Assembly (NCBI GenBank): GCA_012845835.1
Contig: JABAKD010000023.1
Location: 5,500,137-5,564,136, forward strand
DNA length: 64,000 nucleotides
Direction: 5' to 3'
Origin: Undaria pinnatifida
Lineage: Eukaryota; Sar; Phaeophyceae; Laminariales; Alariaceae
Part shown: positions 46,145 through 56,812 of the stretch, piece by piece
Numbering within the stretch: position 1 is the stretch's first letter
Layout of the letters: each line of letters starts with the position of its first letter
The notes under the pieces: generated by a model
The model's input: the letters and a program-made list of their open reading frames with translations, nothing else
Databases searched by the model: none
Told to the model about the DNA's origin: nothing
Made by a program: the position numbers and the translations under genes

Positions 46145-46470
46145 GACACGTGCTACGATAGATAGAGGTGCACCACGTTTTATCTTGGAACTATCCCTCA
46201 ATTTGGGAGAGCTTGTTAAGGCCTCTCCCAAAAACTGCTTTGTTTGGAGACAACAACAAAAACTGCTATTATTATTGAAGACCGGATGGAAAAAGTCCCA
46301 TGGCCTCGAGCTAGGTACACGACGACCAGAATCAATCATGCAAAAAAAAAGGACCACATACGTATCGCCGACGAATTTGGGTTGTTCAATACAAAAAAAG
46401 AGCCCGGTCATTCAGAAACGTTTTTCAGCCCCAAACATGCTACCAGGTGACCTCTATCGTAGCACGCGTC
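46145..46470 (+). mobile_element. MITE-B copy with 4-bp target duplication ATCA
   Basis: 326 bp from GACACGTGCTACGATAG to CTATCGTAGCACGCGTC, flanked by ATCA (46141-46144, 46471-46474). Interior CTCAATTTGGGAGAGCTTGT is a variant of the family block. Confidence 0.8.
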
Positions 46471-46554
46471 ATCATGTGTCCGACGACCACAAGGCTAGTA
46501 CGTTAGGGGGGGAGGGGGAGGGTGGGGGGGTAACTCCTTATTCCTTGAGAGATT

Positions 46555-46740
46555 TGAATATTTCGAGCCACTCGCACGAGTGAGTGACTCTGTACCTCAC
46601 TACTGCCAGGGACGAAAATACTTTTTTTTGCGCGATGTGCTTCGCGCAGCGTGGCTGATTATTGCGTCGCGGATTTCATATCGCGAAATAAACATAGCAC
46701 CAAAACTTGAGACCGCACGGGAGAGCGGGGTTCACCAAAA
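46555..46740 (+). mobile_element. MITE-C fragment
   Basis: GAGCCACTCGCACGAGTG followed by CTCTGTACCTCACT and ATTGCGTCGCGGATTTCATA match the left half of MITE-C. Outer ends are missing. Confidence 0.5.
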
Positions 46741-48429
46741 TCATGATGGGAAGGTACCTCCCCCCCCCCCCGCCCGCCCCAACGCCCCCTCCTTCCCACC
46801 CACATAATTGACGCTTTTTTAGCGGAAGATTAAGGGAAGTATTTTTCCGAAGAAGAAAGTCGACATACACACGCACCCGTATACAGCGGCAGCTTGCGCT
46901 GCCGGGGTTGTAACGAGGACCAATGATAGGGACAGCTTACGCTATACCTACAATGGGACTCGAAGGGTGCGCCAGCTAGCGTTGGGCTGCGAAAGCAACT
47001 GAGTTAAATCGACACACGACGCGTATGAAAATACGCGGAAGTGTGGTGAGCTAAAGCTTTATTTTTCCCCATCCGCCGGAGGACAAAAAAAAAAAAAAAA
47101 AAAAAAACGATTTTCTTTCGCAAATATTTGAGTATATAGACTTACTTAATTTTGTCTTTCTCAGGGATTGCCCATCCCTGGCCTCTCAGAGCTCCAACTT
47201 CCATATTACTTGCGGAACCTTTCCAGCTTTTCTTTGCTTTTCAGCTTCGTTCGAAATACGAAACGCCATTAGTACATACCGGTACTACTACACCAGGTTT
47301 GTACATACCATCAGATACTATACGCTGTTGGATCACATGCACGCCCAGCTCAGATCAGTCCGGCTATATATAGCCCAGCAGCGCAGCGTAGCGCCGTGCG
47401 GAGCCGTGCGGAACCGTGCGGTGCGGTGCCGTGCCCTTCGCTGCGGTGCTGTGTCGCTGCGCTGTGTGCTTTCTTTCGAAAATAGAGCAGTACCGGGTGT
47501 AATGCGTGTTGTGTACGGAGTACTACTTTTCCTCTTTTTTCTATTTCTATACTCGTATGTATTTGATCTTTCGCGGCCCCCTGTTTTTTCCCCCACGCAA
47601 ATTACCCCCATACTGCCGATCAGACACCGGTAATAAAAGCACACAGCACAGCTGAGCAAAACAGGGCAATTTGCTCTGCAGAAGCAGCTCTTGGCATTAT
47701 CAAATCGCTGTTCGCACCAAATCATGGGTCTCTTCTTTCTGCCCCCTATACATATGTTTTTAGTTGCATTCTTCCTTGCCTTGCGCGAGCGTAGCGGGCG
47801 GCGTCAGCCGCCCGCGGAGCGGAGCCCTTGTATATATATATTGAACGTCCTACCCACACCATCTACATTCAGCACGACCAGTGTCCGTGCTTATTTTGTG
47901 TCATAGAGAGAAGAGGTCTGTGGTCACAAACGACGACACAGAAGAGGTACACAATGAAAATAAATACGTACAGCGAAGTGGTTTGGGCATGCCAGGCCGA
48001 ACGCAGTGAGCACGCGGGTGAAACGCCAAAATCCGCAAGCCAGCATGTTCAGACGACTTTCAGTGGCAAAAACGGAAGAGTCGAGGGCTCCCGAGGACTG
48101 CGATAGCACCTAGGTCCTATAGTGATAGACACTACGTACAATATATACGTGGTAGTCTTTCTTGGGTGGCAAGCGGTATAGTCGGTTAATCCAGGCGCGA
48201 GTAGTGAGACGTATGCACCAGTATGAACCTGGCACGTCATAAGCTGACTCCCGATTTCACGTCTTATATGTTCCTGGCGGAGGCATGAATTGCGTCAGCT
48301 GTGATATACCAGGTATGCGTGTACCACCTTTGGTTTGTTTGTGTTTTTTCCCTGGGGTATTCCTCAGCTCCAGAGTAACTGGAGCCTGTCCTGTGACCAC
48401 GGACTCGATTATGCGAGTACATGTGAGAA
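46741..48429. other. Unassigned interval with small hairpins and a possible pol III relic
   Basis: On the minus strand at about 46914-46995, TTTAACTCAGTTG (A-box-like) is followed by CCTTCGAGTCCC (B-box-like), as in tRNA-derived SINEs, but stems do not fold. A 26-base A-run lies at about 47082-47107. A G/C hairpin CGGGCGGC…GCCGCCCG lies near 47,800. A GTGCGG-rich stretch spans 47.39-47.46 kb. No gene. Confidence 0.35.
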
Positions 48430-48636
48430 CGACAACAACAACAACAACAACAAACAAAAACAACAACAACAACAACAACAATTACAACAATGACAACAAC
48501 AACAACAACAATTACAACAACGACAACAACAACAACAACGACAACAACAACAACAGCAACAACAGCAACAACAACAACGACAACAACAACAACAACAACA
48601 ACAGCAACAACAGCAACAACAACAACAACAACAATG

Positions 48637-48726
<90 letters not shown>

Positions 48727-48727
48727 C
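48430..48727 (+). repeat. (AAC)n trinucleotide microsatellite, about 300 bp
   Basis: Nearly pure AAC/ACA repeats with scattered AAT, GAC and AGC variants. The apparent poly-Asn, poly-Thr and poly-Leu ORFs on both strands are products of the repeat. Confidence 0.95.
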
Positions 48728-48763
48728 CTAACTACCCCCCCCCCCGCCGAGGGACCAAAAAAA

Positions 48764-49025
48764 GAGCCGTTCTACGGTAGGCCCCCCAACTTTTCTTCAA
48801 CAAAACCGCAGGTAGGTTTCAAAACCAGCTCCCGGTCGAATCTTCTGAACTGCGGTGTGCCTCGACACCCCGACGTCATCAATCGATATACTTCTGCACA
48901 CGCACGGGAAAATCTATGGATAACTTTTTTTTCCCCCTAGTTAGTGTATCCTTCCTTGTGTCGAGCAGCCATGGAACGTTCGTTAAAGAAAATCGCTGTT
49001 TTTTGGGGGGGTATCGTAGAATCAA
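48764..49025 (+). mobile_element. MITE-A copy
   Basis: It runs from GAGCCGTTCTACGGTAGGCC to GGGGTATCGTAGAATC, with the conserved CCCCGACGTCATCAATCG and CAGCCATGGAACGTTCGTT interior blocks. Confidence 0.75.
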
Positions 49026-49452
49026 TAAAAAAAACAAGTTCCACACTTTTTTTTTGTGTGGCAGTCGTTCCCAAGAGGCATATATACCCTCACAGAAAGG
49101 CGAACAAAAGGCAACATTACATCTCACATGTTCATCGTATTAAATATTTGAAAAAAAAAAATTGAAAGAGAAATACACTTCAGCTTCTTCAGCTAGCTGT
49201 GAAACCGACCAAAAATGATTTTTTGATAAAATTTTTATATACCAGGTACGACAATCAATACTAATAACATTTTTTGTGGCGACACAGCAGTGAGTGGTGT
49301 AAAACACAAATAGGAATAAACGACCTCAGGTAGCAGTCGTGCTGTTAATGACATCGTCAGACACCGTCTATGGAGTTGGTTCTGAGATGGTCTAGCAAGT
49401 GCTATCGGGATAGTACCGGGGTGCTGTACAGCCGCAGTACCGCAGTATCCGG
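49026..49452. other. Unassigned interval
   Basis: A/T-rich start, no gene. AAATACACTTCAGCTTCTTC near 49,175 may be a vestige of R1. Confidence 0.35.
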
Positions 49453-49456
49453 GTCT

Positions 49457-49750
49457 GATCAATCAAGGCTACGGGTAGGGGGATACCTCCAATTTCCACT
49501 ACCGCATCTGAGCCACTTGCGCGAAGGACTCTGTACCTCACTGAAAAAAACACGTTTCGGCGACTTTTTTTGTTGCAGCGTATAGCTAACCATCTCTTTT
49601 CGTATTAATGTCGAGACTGTTGAAGAGCAGAGCGAAAGCCTGTGACCACAAGGAACGTGGGGGTCACTCGCGCGAGTGACATCGAGCCACTGAAAAGAAA
49701 GTGGTGCCCAAAAGGGGGTAATCCACCCTCCCTACCGTACCATTGGGGTC
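49457..49750 (+). mobile_element. MITE-C copy with 4-bp target duplication GTCT
   Basis: 294 bp flanked by GTCT (49453-49456, 49751-49754). Ends GATCAATCAAGGCTACGG and TACCGTACCATTGGGGTC; internal palindrome TCACTCGCGCGAGTGA. Confidence 0.75.
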
Positions 49751-50084
49751 GTCTAACCATAAAGAATAGGTGCCTCGTCAAAAACAGGGCACCCAAGTCC
49801 CTCCAGCGGCAGCGTTTAACACACACAGAGCAACGGCTCGCCGTGTTCGACTGCTTGCTGTAGCTGCGGAAGGGGGGACTGCTGCTGCTGCCGTACTTCC
49901 AAGATTCGCCTGTGCCAGCAAGGATTGTGCTGCAACTCGGCCGCAAGGAAGGGTAAAAGATATACTGTCTGTGGTGGTACCCTCGTCGTAACACATGGAG
50001 CACCACAGCATCATCAGCAGGTACCCCACTGGGCCAGGTACGAGCTTGATACCGGGTACCAGGTACCAGATAGGGTATTCTAAA

Positions 50085-50550
50085 AATTGAAATATCACTC
50101 CTGGATCCAGCTGTGAGATCGAAGACTTCGGTCGAAACTCATGTTCGCAACCTGTATGTGATACTCCGATCGCGCGTATTACTGAGTGTGTGTCCTCATT
50201 AAGGATATAGGTCGGTGACTCCCCTTGGAACTACAAAGTAGCTTATACCAGAGTCAACAGGGTGATGATGTTAGTCAATCCGTGCGTGGAAACTATATAA
50301 TAACCCGTTTTTGAGGGGGACAAAATCTGACGCCTGTGGAAGGAAAGGCATCAGTTTATCAAGTACACATGCTGTAAGTCGTATACCCGATGAGCGGAGG
50401 GCGAAGATTTTTTAAGACGTGGGGCCGGGGGCGGGGGAGGGGCGGGATAGTGGAGGGGGGGGGCAGCTCCATCTGTGCAGCAGCTATAAAGCCTTTTACG
50501 GGGACAAATCTGACGGTTGTGGGAGGAACGCATCAGTTCTATCATGTATA
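50085..50550 (+). repeat. Dispersed repeat R1, copy 5
   Basis: Complete block order, ending CATCAGTTCTATCATGTATA, where a MITE-C begins. This copy includes CAGTTTATCAAGTACACATG followed by CTGTAAGTCG without interruption, the counterpart of the site occupied by palindrome B. Confidence 0.75.
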
Positions 50551-50554
50551 TGCC

Positions 50555-50824
50555 GACCAAGGCTACGGTAGGGGGGGTACCCCCATTTTCACTGGTGTGC
50601 TTGAGCCACTCGCACGAGTAGCTCTGTACCCTACGGATGAAGATGGTTTAGGAACTTGGTTTGCCGCAGCTTAGATCACCTTTGCATTGCGGATTGATTT
50701 CGTCAACGTAAAACATAAAGAAAACGTGAGATTGCATAGAAACAAAGGGATTACTCGCGCGAGTGACCCCTAGCCACTGAAATAAAAGGCCCAAAAGGAG
50801 ACCCCCCTACCGTAGCCTGGGTAC
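50555..50824 (+). mobile_element. MITE-C copy
   Basis: It starts GACCAAGGCTACGGTAGGGG and ends CCTACCGTAGCCTGGGTAC; about 95% like the inverted copy at 60.05-60.32 kb by eye. Left flank TGCC is not matched on the right (CTAC). Confidence 0.75.
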
Positions 50825-50879
50825 CTACTGAAAAAATCTTACAACCGGGTGAGGAGAGAGGGGGGGGGGGGTTCGAAAG

Positions 50880-51580
50880 GGGGGGGGGGGTTAAGCAAGT
50901 TTGTCGTGAGGGTATACAAGGTCGCAGTGTCGTTCATACCATACTTGTAATGTGTGTAAGCATGTGACATGTTTCTGTTTAATCGACTGGGATGGGGGGG
51001 GGTCGAAGCGCCTGACAATTGAACGGCGATATCAGCCTTTTGTGGCTTTCAATTTTTATAACGTAAGAAACCATTCTACATGTGGCATATTGCGGTTTAA
51101 CATAGGGGGGGGTGATAAGTAAGTTTGTCGTGAGGGTGTGGGTGTACAAGGTTGCAGTGTAAAGGCGCAGTGTTAAAAGCGCAGTGTTATACCCTACTTT
51201 TTCATGCGCGCAAGCATGTGGCATACATCGGTTTAATTGGCTGGGGGGGGGAGACCCGTGCTTTGTCTTCATCGTTTTTATCTACTGGTTCCGAAACGCC
51301 TAAGCTATCAATTGAATGGCTATATCCGCCTTTTGTAGTATTTCAATTTTTACAACATAAGAAACCACTCTTCATTACGTCACGACGGTATCCTTGAGGG
51401 ACTCGAACAAATTTCAAAGGGGGCATAAAAAAGCATACCCGGGTGGGTCGAAATGTACTGAGAGCCGACGTGTTCAGACAAGCCTACTGGCATATTTGCC
51501 GTCAACCACCCAAATGTCTTGGGTCACTCAGGCTACCACGTGGGGCCGTCTCTGAGCACTTGGTATATGATATAAACATA
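50880..51580 (+). repeat. Dispersed repeat R3, copy 2, with degraded leading part
   Basis: GTGAGGGTATACAAGGTCGC recurs twice (near 50,905 and 51,130), each time followed by G-rich sequence, as near 23.77 kb. The core 51363-51580 matches 24095-24290 and leads into R1. Confidence 0.7.
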
Positions 51581-51695
51581 AAAATACACTCCAGCTGTGA
51601 GATCGAAGATTTCGTCGAAGCTCATATTTGCACGCTGTGAGTGATACTCCAATCGCGCGCATTGCTTGGCGTGTGTCCTCATTAAGATATATGGT
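51581..51695 (+). repeat. Dispersed repeat R1, copy 6 (truncated)
   Basis: First third of R1 only (CTCCAGCTGTGAGATCGAAG to TGTGTCCTCATTAAG). Confidence 0.7.
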
Positions 51696-52731
51696 GCCAA
51701 GGCTTTACTACGCAGCTACAGCAAGCAGTTGCCCCCGCGATGCGTGATAAAAGCTGCGGACCCCGCGACTCTTCGGGGTCTCCTGTTCCACATAGGAACG
51801 AGGTCATAGCTGCTATTGGTACCACTCACTACTGCTGAAGTCGCCGTCACTAAGCGCAGCTATGTATGGCCTATCTATGTATGATCGGTCGCCTACCAGT
51901 ATTATTGTGTAGCACTATGGGAGGCCTTGTATCTAGCATGGTAGGGGGGACGGCTGTCTACCGTCCCCTGTGTGTTCGGCTCTATATACGGAGTAGCATT
52001 TAGTATGGCGTTTTTGCACTATATGGATGGCCTTGTTCTTCTGGCAGGGAGGGGGAGAAGGCTCTCTAACGTCGCCTGTGTTCGGTTAATATAGGATTTC
52101 GTATGTGTGCGTTCTGTTAGTATAGGATTTAGTATGGAGTTTTGGGGAGGGGACGGTGTCAGGTACCCCCCCCCCCCCTGTCGGGCCGCTCAAAATTGAA
52201 AAAATTGACGTGATGTGTCGAGAAAAAAAAAAATCGGGCGCCCTCAGAAGAGTACTTGAAGAATATCAACATGAATTTTCAAACATTTGGAAATAAAGAG
52301 GGGTAAAAAAAACGGAACACGCGAAGAATGCAAAAAAGGAGCGCAACTGACAGGCTCGTGAACTAATAATACCAACACAGAATACAGATGACGCCATGAT
52401 CCAACCAGCAAGAACCATATAGGAGTCATTCTACGCAGTAGTGGGTGTTTGGAATGAACCTACAGCAGCAGGAGAAGGAGTAGGGGTATCGCCGCATGAT
52501 CTGTCACACCTAGTCCTTTGCACTGTTTCTGACCCCAGTGGAGCCGATGCCGTCAGCATCGCCCACCACGTAGCGCTACCCAGTCGGCGTTGGGACGGCA
52601 CCCAGATGGGGTTCACTCGAGGAAACTAATATATAGAAGGTTCTGGGAGGCATTGGCGTCTCGTCTCTGTCCTCTGTGTATGTATCGTGTATTCGACGGT
52701 GGTGCCTATACCGAAATCATTGCCTTCATAG
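51696..52731. other. Unassigned interval
   Basis: Short repeated phrases such as TAGTATAGGATTTAGTATGG appear near 52.0-52.14 kb, and a C-run near 52.17 kb. No gene recognised. Confidence 0.35.
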
Positions 52732-53065
52732 CCCCCCACAAAAAAGGAAACCCTATTTTTTGCAGGACGGGCCTGCAACGAATTCTTGCACGACGTTTTG
52801 GCACACTTTTGTCCCAGGTACCTGCACAGACCCCACCCAACCCCAACCCTAACCCTAACCCTAACCCCAACCCCAACCCGACCCCTGACCGTTTGACCGG
52901 TACGTGGGGCTAAAAGTGCCCTCGCGCGGCTTCGCCGCGCGTTCGGCAGGCGTTCGCCGAAAAAAAAACGCGGGCAATAAAAAGCGGCAGGTGGCCAATC
53001 AAAGGCACGTCCTGCAAGAATTCGTTGCAGGCCCGTCCTGCAAATAGGGTCTCCCCACAAAAGGG
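52732..53065. mobile_element. Foldback element carrying telomere-like repeats
   Basis: Inverted arms of about 45-50 bp (left 52746-52796, right 53005-53053) share GCAGGACGGGCCTGCAACGA and ATTCTTGCA. Directly outside, CCCCACAAAA occurs on both sides and may be a target duplication. Between the arms lie telomere-like repeats and a G/C hairpin (CGCGCGGCTTCGCCGCGCG). Confidence 0.65.
52831..52880 (-). repeat. Interstitial telomere-like repeat, (TTAGGG)n type
   Basis: Three perfect CCCTAA units (52847-52864) are flanked by CCCCAA variants on both sides. A shorter related stretch lies at 3668-3682. Confidence 0.75.
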
Positions 53066-53256
53066 GGACCCAAGAGGAAACAGAAAGAAACGGTTAAAGA
53101 AAACGGAAAGATTTTATAAAAAGATAAAACTAAGTAAATGGACGAAGAAGGGGGGGGGGGGGGGGGGGAGGGATGGGCAGGGGGAAAAAACGATTTTAAC
53201 CCCGTTTCAGCATCCCGGCGGTGGCGATATGATGAATAGTACCACCGCCGCAGTAG

Positions 53257-53609
53257 ATTCGAGCTACGATAGAGGTGCACCACATTTTTCTGGGTCATTC
53301 TCAATTTTGGGAGCTTAAGACCTCTCCCAAAAACCGTTTTTAGGAGAGAACCGAAAATGCTTCCTGATGACAAAATCCCATGTGGCCGAGGTACACGACG
53401 AGAATCATGCAGAACAAATAACAAATTTCTAATTTCCGACGATTTTGGAATAACCTCTTTAGAGCCCCCACAATCCCTCCAATATTAATTCCAAGTAATT
53501 TGTCCCCAAAAGTTTACAGGTTTCCACAGTGACAAAGGTGTTAAGGAGCCCCTTCGTTTAGAAACCATTTCAGACGAAAAGTAAGTGTAACCCCGATTGT
53601 AGCATGCCT
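53257..53609 (+). mobile_element. MITE-B copy interrupted by a mini-MITE at TTAA
   Basis: Interior blocks GGGAGCTTAAGACCTCTCCC and GAACCGAAAATGCTTCC are followed by the insertion and then GGAGCCCC and ACCATTTCAGACGAAAAG. Termini are decayed (GAGCTACGATAGAGGTGCAC left, TTGTAGCATGCCTC right). Confidence 0.7.
53450..53544 (+). mobile_element. piggyBac-like mini-MITE, copy 3, at a known TTAA
   Basis: Other MITE-B copies read GGGTTAAGGAGCC at this point. Here the TTAA is split by TAACCTCTTTAGAGCCCCC… ending CAAAGGTG-TTAA. The left copy of TTAA now reads ATAA. Confidence 0.7.
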
Positions 53610-53924
53610 CAGTAAGTAAGTGTCGGCTGGCACTGCACCTTCAACAGGGAGGCTGCAGAAGCCAACCAGAAGAGCAAAAAAAAATGCCAAGACAAACACA
53701 AGGGAGTTGCAGTAGGTAGCTGGAAGTTGCGTAGACATGGTCTAACACAAGGGAGTTTGCAGTTGCGTAGACGTGGGTCTAACACAAGGGAGTTTGCACA
53801 GTAGTAAGTAGCTGGAAGTTGCGTCAGACATGGCCTGTGTGCCTGCTAATCGGTCTGCGGTGCCTTGCAACCACCCTGTCTGCCGCCTCCTTCTTGCTGC
53901 TGTCTGCACAACAAGAACCAGGCA

Positions 53925-54025
53925 AAGAAAAAGGCCGATTTTCCGACGATTTAGGGTTAAGGAGACCCGCCACTCAGAAACCATTCCATTCGAAAAGTTC
54001 TCTACCTCAATCGTAGCGTGCGTCA
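53925..54025 (+). mobile_element. MITE-B 3' fragment
   Basis: GGCCGATTTTCCGACGATTT, then GGTTAAGGAG, ACTCAGAAACCATTCC and CAATCGTAGCGTGCGTC are the last 100 bp of the family. Confidence 0.65.
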
Positions 54026-54847
54026 GACAGATGCGCTTTCTCCCGCGCCCTCCGGCTTCTATCTCCCTGTTCGGGCGCCACGCATCCGGGCTGCCCCTGC
54101 TCTCTGAGCCTGTACTCGTACATGCGATCTGTGCACCAGTTATCTACCAGTATGAAACAGTAGTCTAATGTTTTAGATACAGCAACACGAGAAAAGGCGA
54201 TAAGTGATAGCGGAGGCAGTAAGTAGCCATGCCGGGCGAGGCACAGCAAGGTAGCTCACCTGCTCGTCTGGCCTGATGTTGGTGCACCCCCGAACGGGAT
54301 TGAGGTTTCCCCCAAGCGTGGAGAAGAAGGTCTGCTGCGGCGATAGCCGGTGCGATGTATAGCCGACGGATGACCAGATGGCGGCCGGCGCATAGAATGC
54401 ACTTGCTTCAAGCCCAGCGTATACGCCACACTTACCTCCAGACTACACGGCACTGACTCTAGTCTAGACTATACTCGCTTACGTACACCACTGTTTTAGA
54501 CCATGCCGTAGTTTGAACCTGGTGCGTGCTTGGGTGGTATTCCACATTATCACCATTCAATAATGAGGTACTATGGATGTCACACTATGTCATCATACGG
54601 TAGTAGCATAACAATGATTTGCTGGACAATTATATCTACCTGGCAAAATATTTATGGCGATACGCGCAGCGGTATGAGGTCTAGTCTAGATACAATGGCC
54701 AATACTCTGGTAGTCATTACCAGGCAATCGATACCACTGCCGAGGGTCGGCAACCTCTTCGCTCGTCTCGCTTAGGATTGGTCCCGAGAAATTTCCCCGG
54801 CTTCGGATTATATTCTACTGTCCACCACGGAAGATGTTATGTGCCAC
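54026..54847. other. Unassigned interval
   Basis: No gene or window repeat recognised. TAGTCTAGACTA and GGTCTAGTCTAGATA near 54.46 and 54.68 kb are short similar motifs. Confidence 0.35.
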
Positions 54848-55075
54848 TATTATAAAAATACACACCAGCTGTGAGATCGAAGATTGTGTCAAAACCCATC
54901 TTTGCAAGCTGTGTGTGATACTACGATCGCGCGCATCACGAGTTGTGTGTCCTCATTAAGGATACAGGTCGGCGACTCACCTTGGAACTACAATGTAGCT
55001 ATCAGGGTCAACAGGGTGATGTTATTCAGTTTGTGCGCGGAAACTATGTATTTCTCAGAGCGGGGGTAGAAGCAA
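54848..55075 (+). repeat. Dispersed repeat R1, copy 7 (3' truncated)
   Basis: Blocks from CAGCTGTGAGATCGAAGATT to GTGCGCGGAAACTATGTATT. Confidence 0.7.
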
Positions 55076-55457
55076 TTCAAGTGGAGCCGACGACGGAAGA
55101 AAGGACCGATGAAGTCTTTTCACGATAAAAATGGAGGCATATATCGTAGGGGGGGGGAGGGGGGGGGGGGCTTTTTAGAACCTTCGACATATATATATAT
55201 ATCTGTGAGTTACGTCTAGGGAAAAATAGTAAGAAAACGACTGCGGAGATATTAGACGGGATGGGCAAAACAACTGCTGCTGCTGTGTTTTTGGCTGGTG
55301 GCAGAGTATTCTCTATTTTCAAAATATATTTGATTACGTATCATATCGCCTATGGTATAGTCTCGTGTTTCATCCTATCTTTGTTTTATCGTTATCCTCT
55401 GGTGGACGCGGGAAAACACAAGCGGTAGAGCTTACCACTTTTTCTCGACACAACATG

Positions 55458-55706
55458 GACTGATTCCACGGTAGCCCCCCTCAAAACCAGCGATATTTAA
55501 CCAGCGTTTCATGGCTGCTCGACACAAGGAAGTAAGTGTGTTATGAAAAAGTTATGTCCTCATATTTTCTCGTTTGCGTAGCCCCTATCGAACGACGAAG
55601 TCCGGTTGGTAAGAAGCGCCGTATTTACGGAGATACGGCCGGGAGCGGGTTTCAAAACCGGTGATTTCGTTAACACAAAGTTTGGGGTGCTACCGTAGAA
55701 CCATTT
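55458..55706 (-). mobile_element. MITE-A copy with 4-bp target duplication CATG
   Basis: 249 bp from GACTGATTCCACGGTAGCC to GCTACCGTAGAACCATTT, flanked by CATG (55454-55457, 55707-55710). Confidence 0.8.
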
Positions 55707-55710
55707 CATG

Positions 55711-56185
55711 GTTGACGCAAACTGTGTACGAGACGGAAAAGGGAGTTTCACCGTACATTGGTTGTTGCGTTCCATTCGGTAGGGGTTAGGGTATCCAAAA
55801 TTTAACGAGTAGACTATGTCAACCATTTTCTCGAAAAAGTGGTAAGGTAACCTCGAAAAATCAACCTTATGCTCACCACACTTCCACGGATTTTGTCCAA
55901 TTGCGTTCGTAATCCAGCGCTAGCTGGCGGCGCGTCCTTCACTCCCCGTGTTAGCGACAGCACGTTAGCGACAGCACGACGAGCTGTCCCCACCGGCGGT
56001 CCCCGTTGTTGCTGTACTCTAGCAGAGCTCAAGCTGTCGTTGTGTACGGATGCGTGAGCATTTCAACCCGACCTGAAGCAGGGAATCACGTGCGGTGGAG
56101 ATAGCCCCCCGAGATGTCGTCGTTCCTCCGGGTGGTTTGATCCTACCAGGGATGATTTGGATCAGTGGTGGGAATAATGTGAATT
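55711..56185. other. Unassigned interval
   Basis: No repeat or gene recognised. Confidence 0.3.
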
Positions 56186-56812
56186 GTACGCACACTACTC
56201 AAAACCCAACCCGACACAGCACAACACGACACGACACGACACGACAAAACACACTACATCACAACACAACACAACGCAACACAACACAACACAGCGCAGC
56301 ACGGCACAGCACAACACAACACAACACAACACAACACAACACAACACAACACAATACAACACAACACAACACAACACAACACAACACAACACAACACAAC
56401 ACAACACAAACACAACACGAACCCAAGACAACACAACACAAACACAAACACAACACAACACAACACAACACAACACAACACAACACAACACAACACAACA
56501 CAGCACAACACAACACAACACAACACAACACAACACAACACAACACAACACAACACAACACAACACAACACAGCACAACACAACACAACACAACACACCA
56601 CAACACAACACAACACACCACACCACAACACAACACAACACAACACAACACAACACAAACACAACACAAACCCAACCCAACACAACACAAACCCAACACA
56701 ACACAAACCCAACACAACACAAACACAACACAAACACAAACACAACTAAACACAAACACAAACACAACCCAGCACCAAACCTTACCCAACACAACACACA
56801 CCCAGCCAACAC
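56186..56812 (+). repeat. (ACAAC)n pentanucleotide satellite, about 0.6 kb
   Basis: Tandem ACAAC with blocks of ACAAACAC and ACCCA variants, most degenerate at the two ends. Because the unit has no stop in any frame, it creates long spurious ORFs on both strands (His/Asn/Thr/Gln-rich on plus, Cys/Val/Leu-rich on minus). Confidence 0.95.

Noticed and set aside
46914-46995. Functional tRNA gene on the minus strand
   Set aside because: A- and B-box-like motifs exist but the acceptor, anticodon and T stems do not pair.
48285-48780. Poly-Asn, poly-Thr and poly-Leu ORFs
   Set aside because: Products of the (AAC)n microsatellite on both strands.
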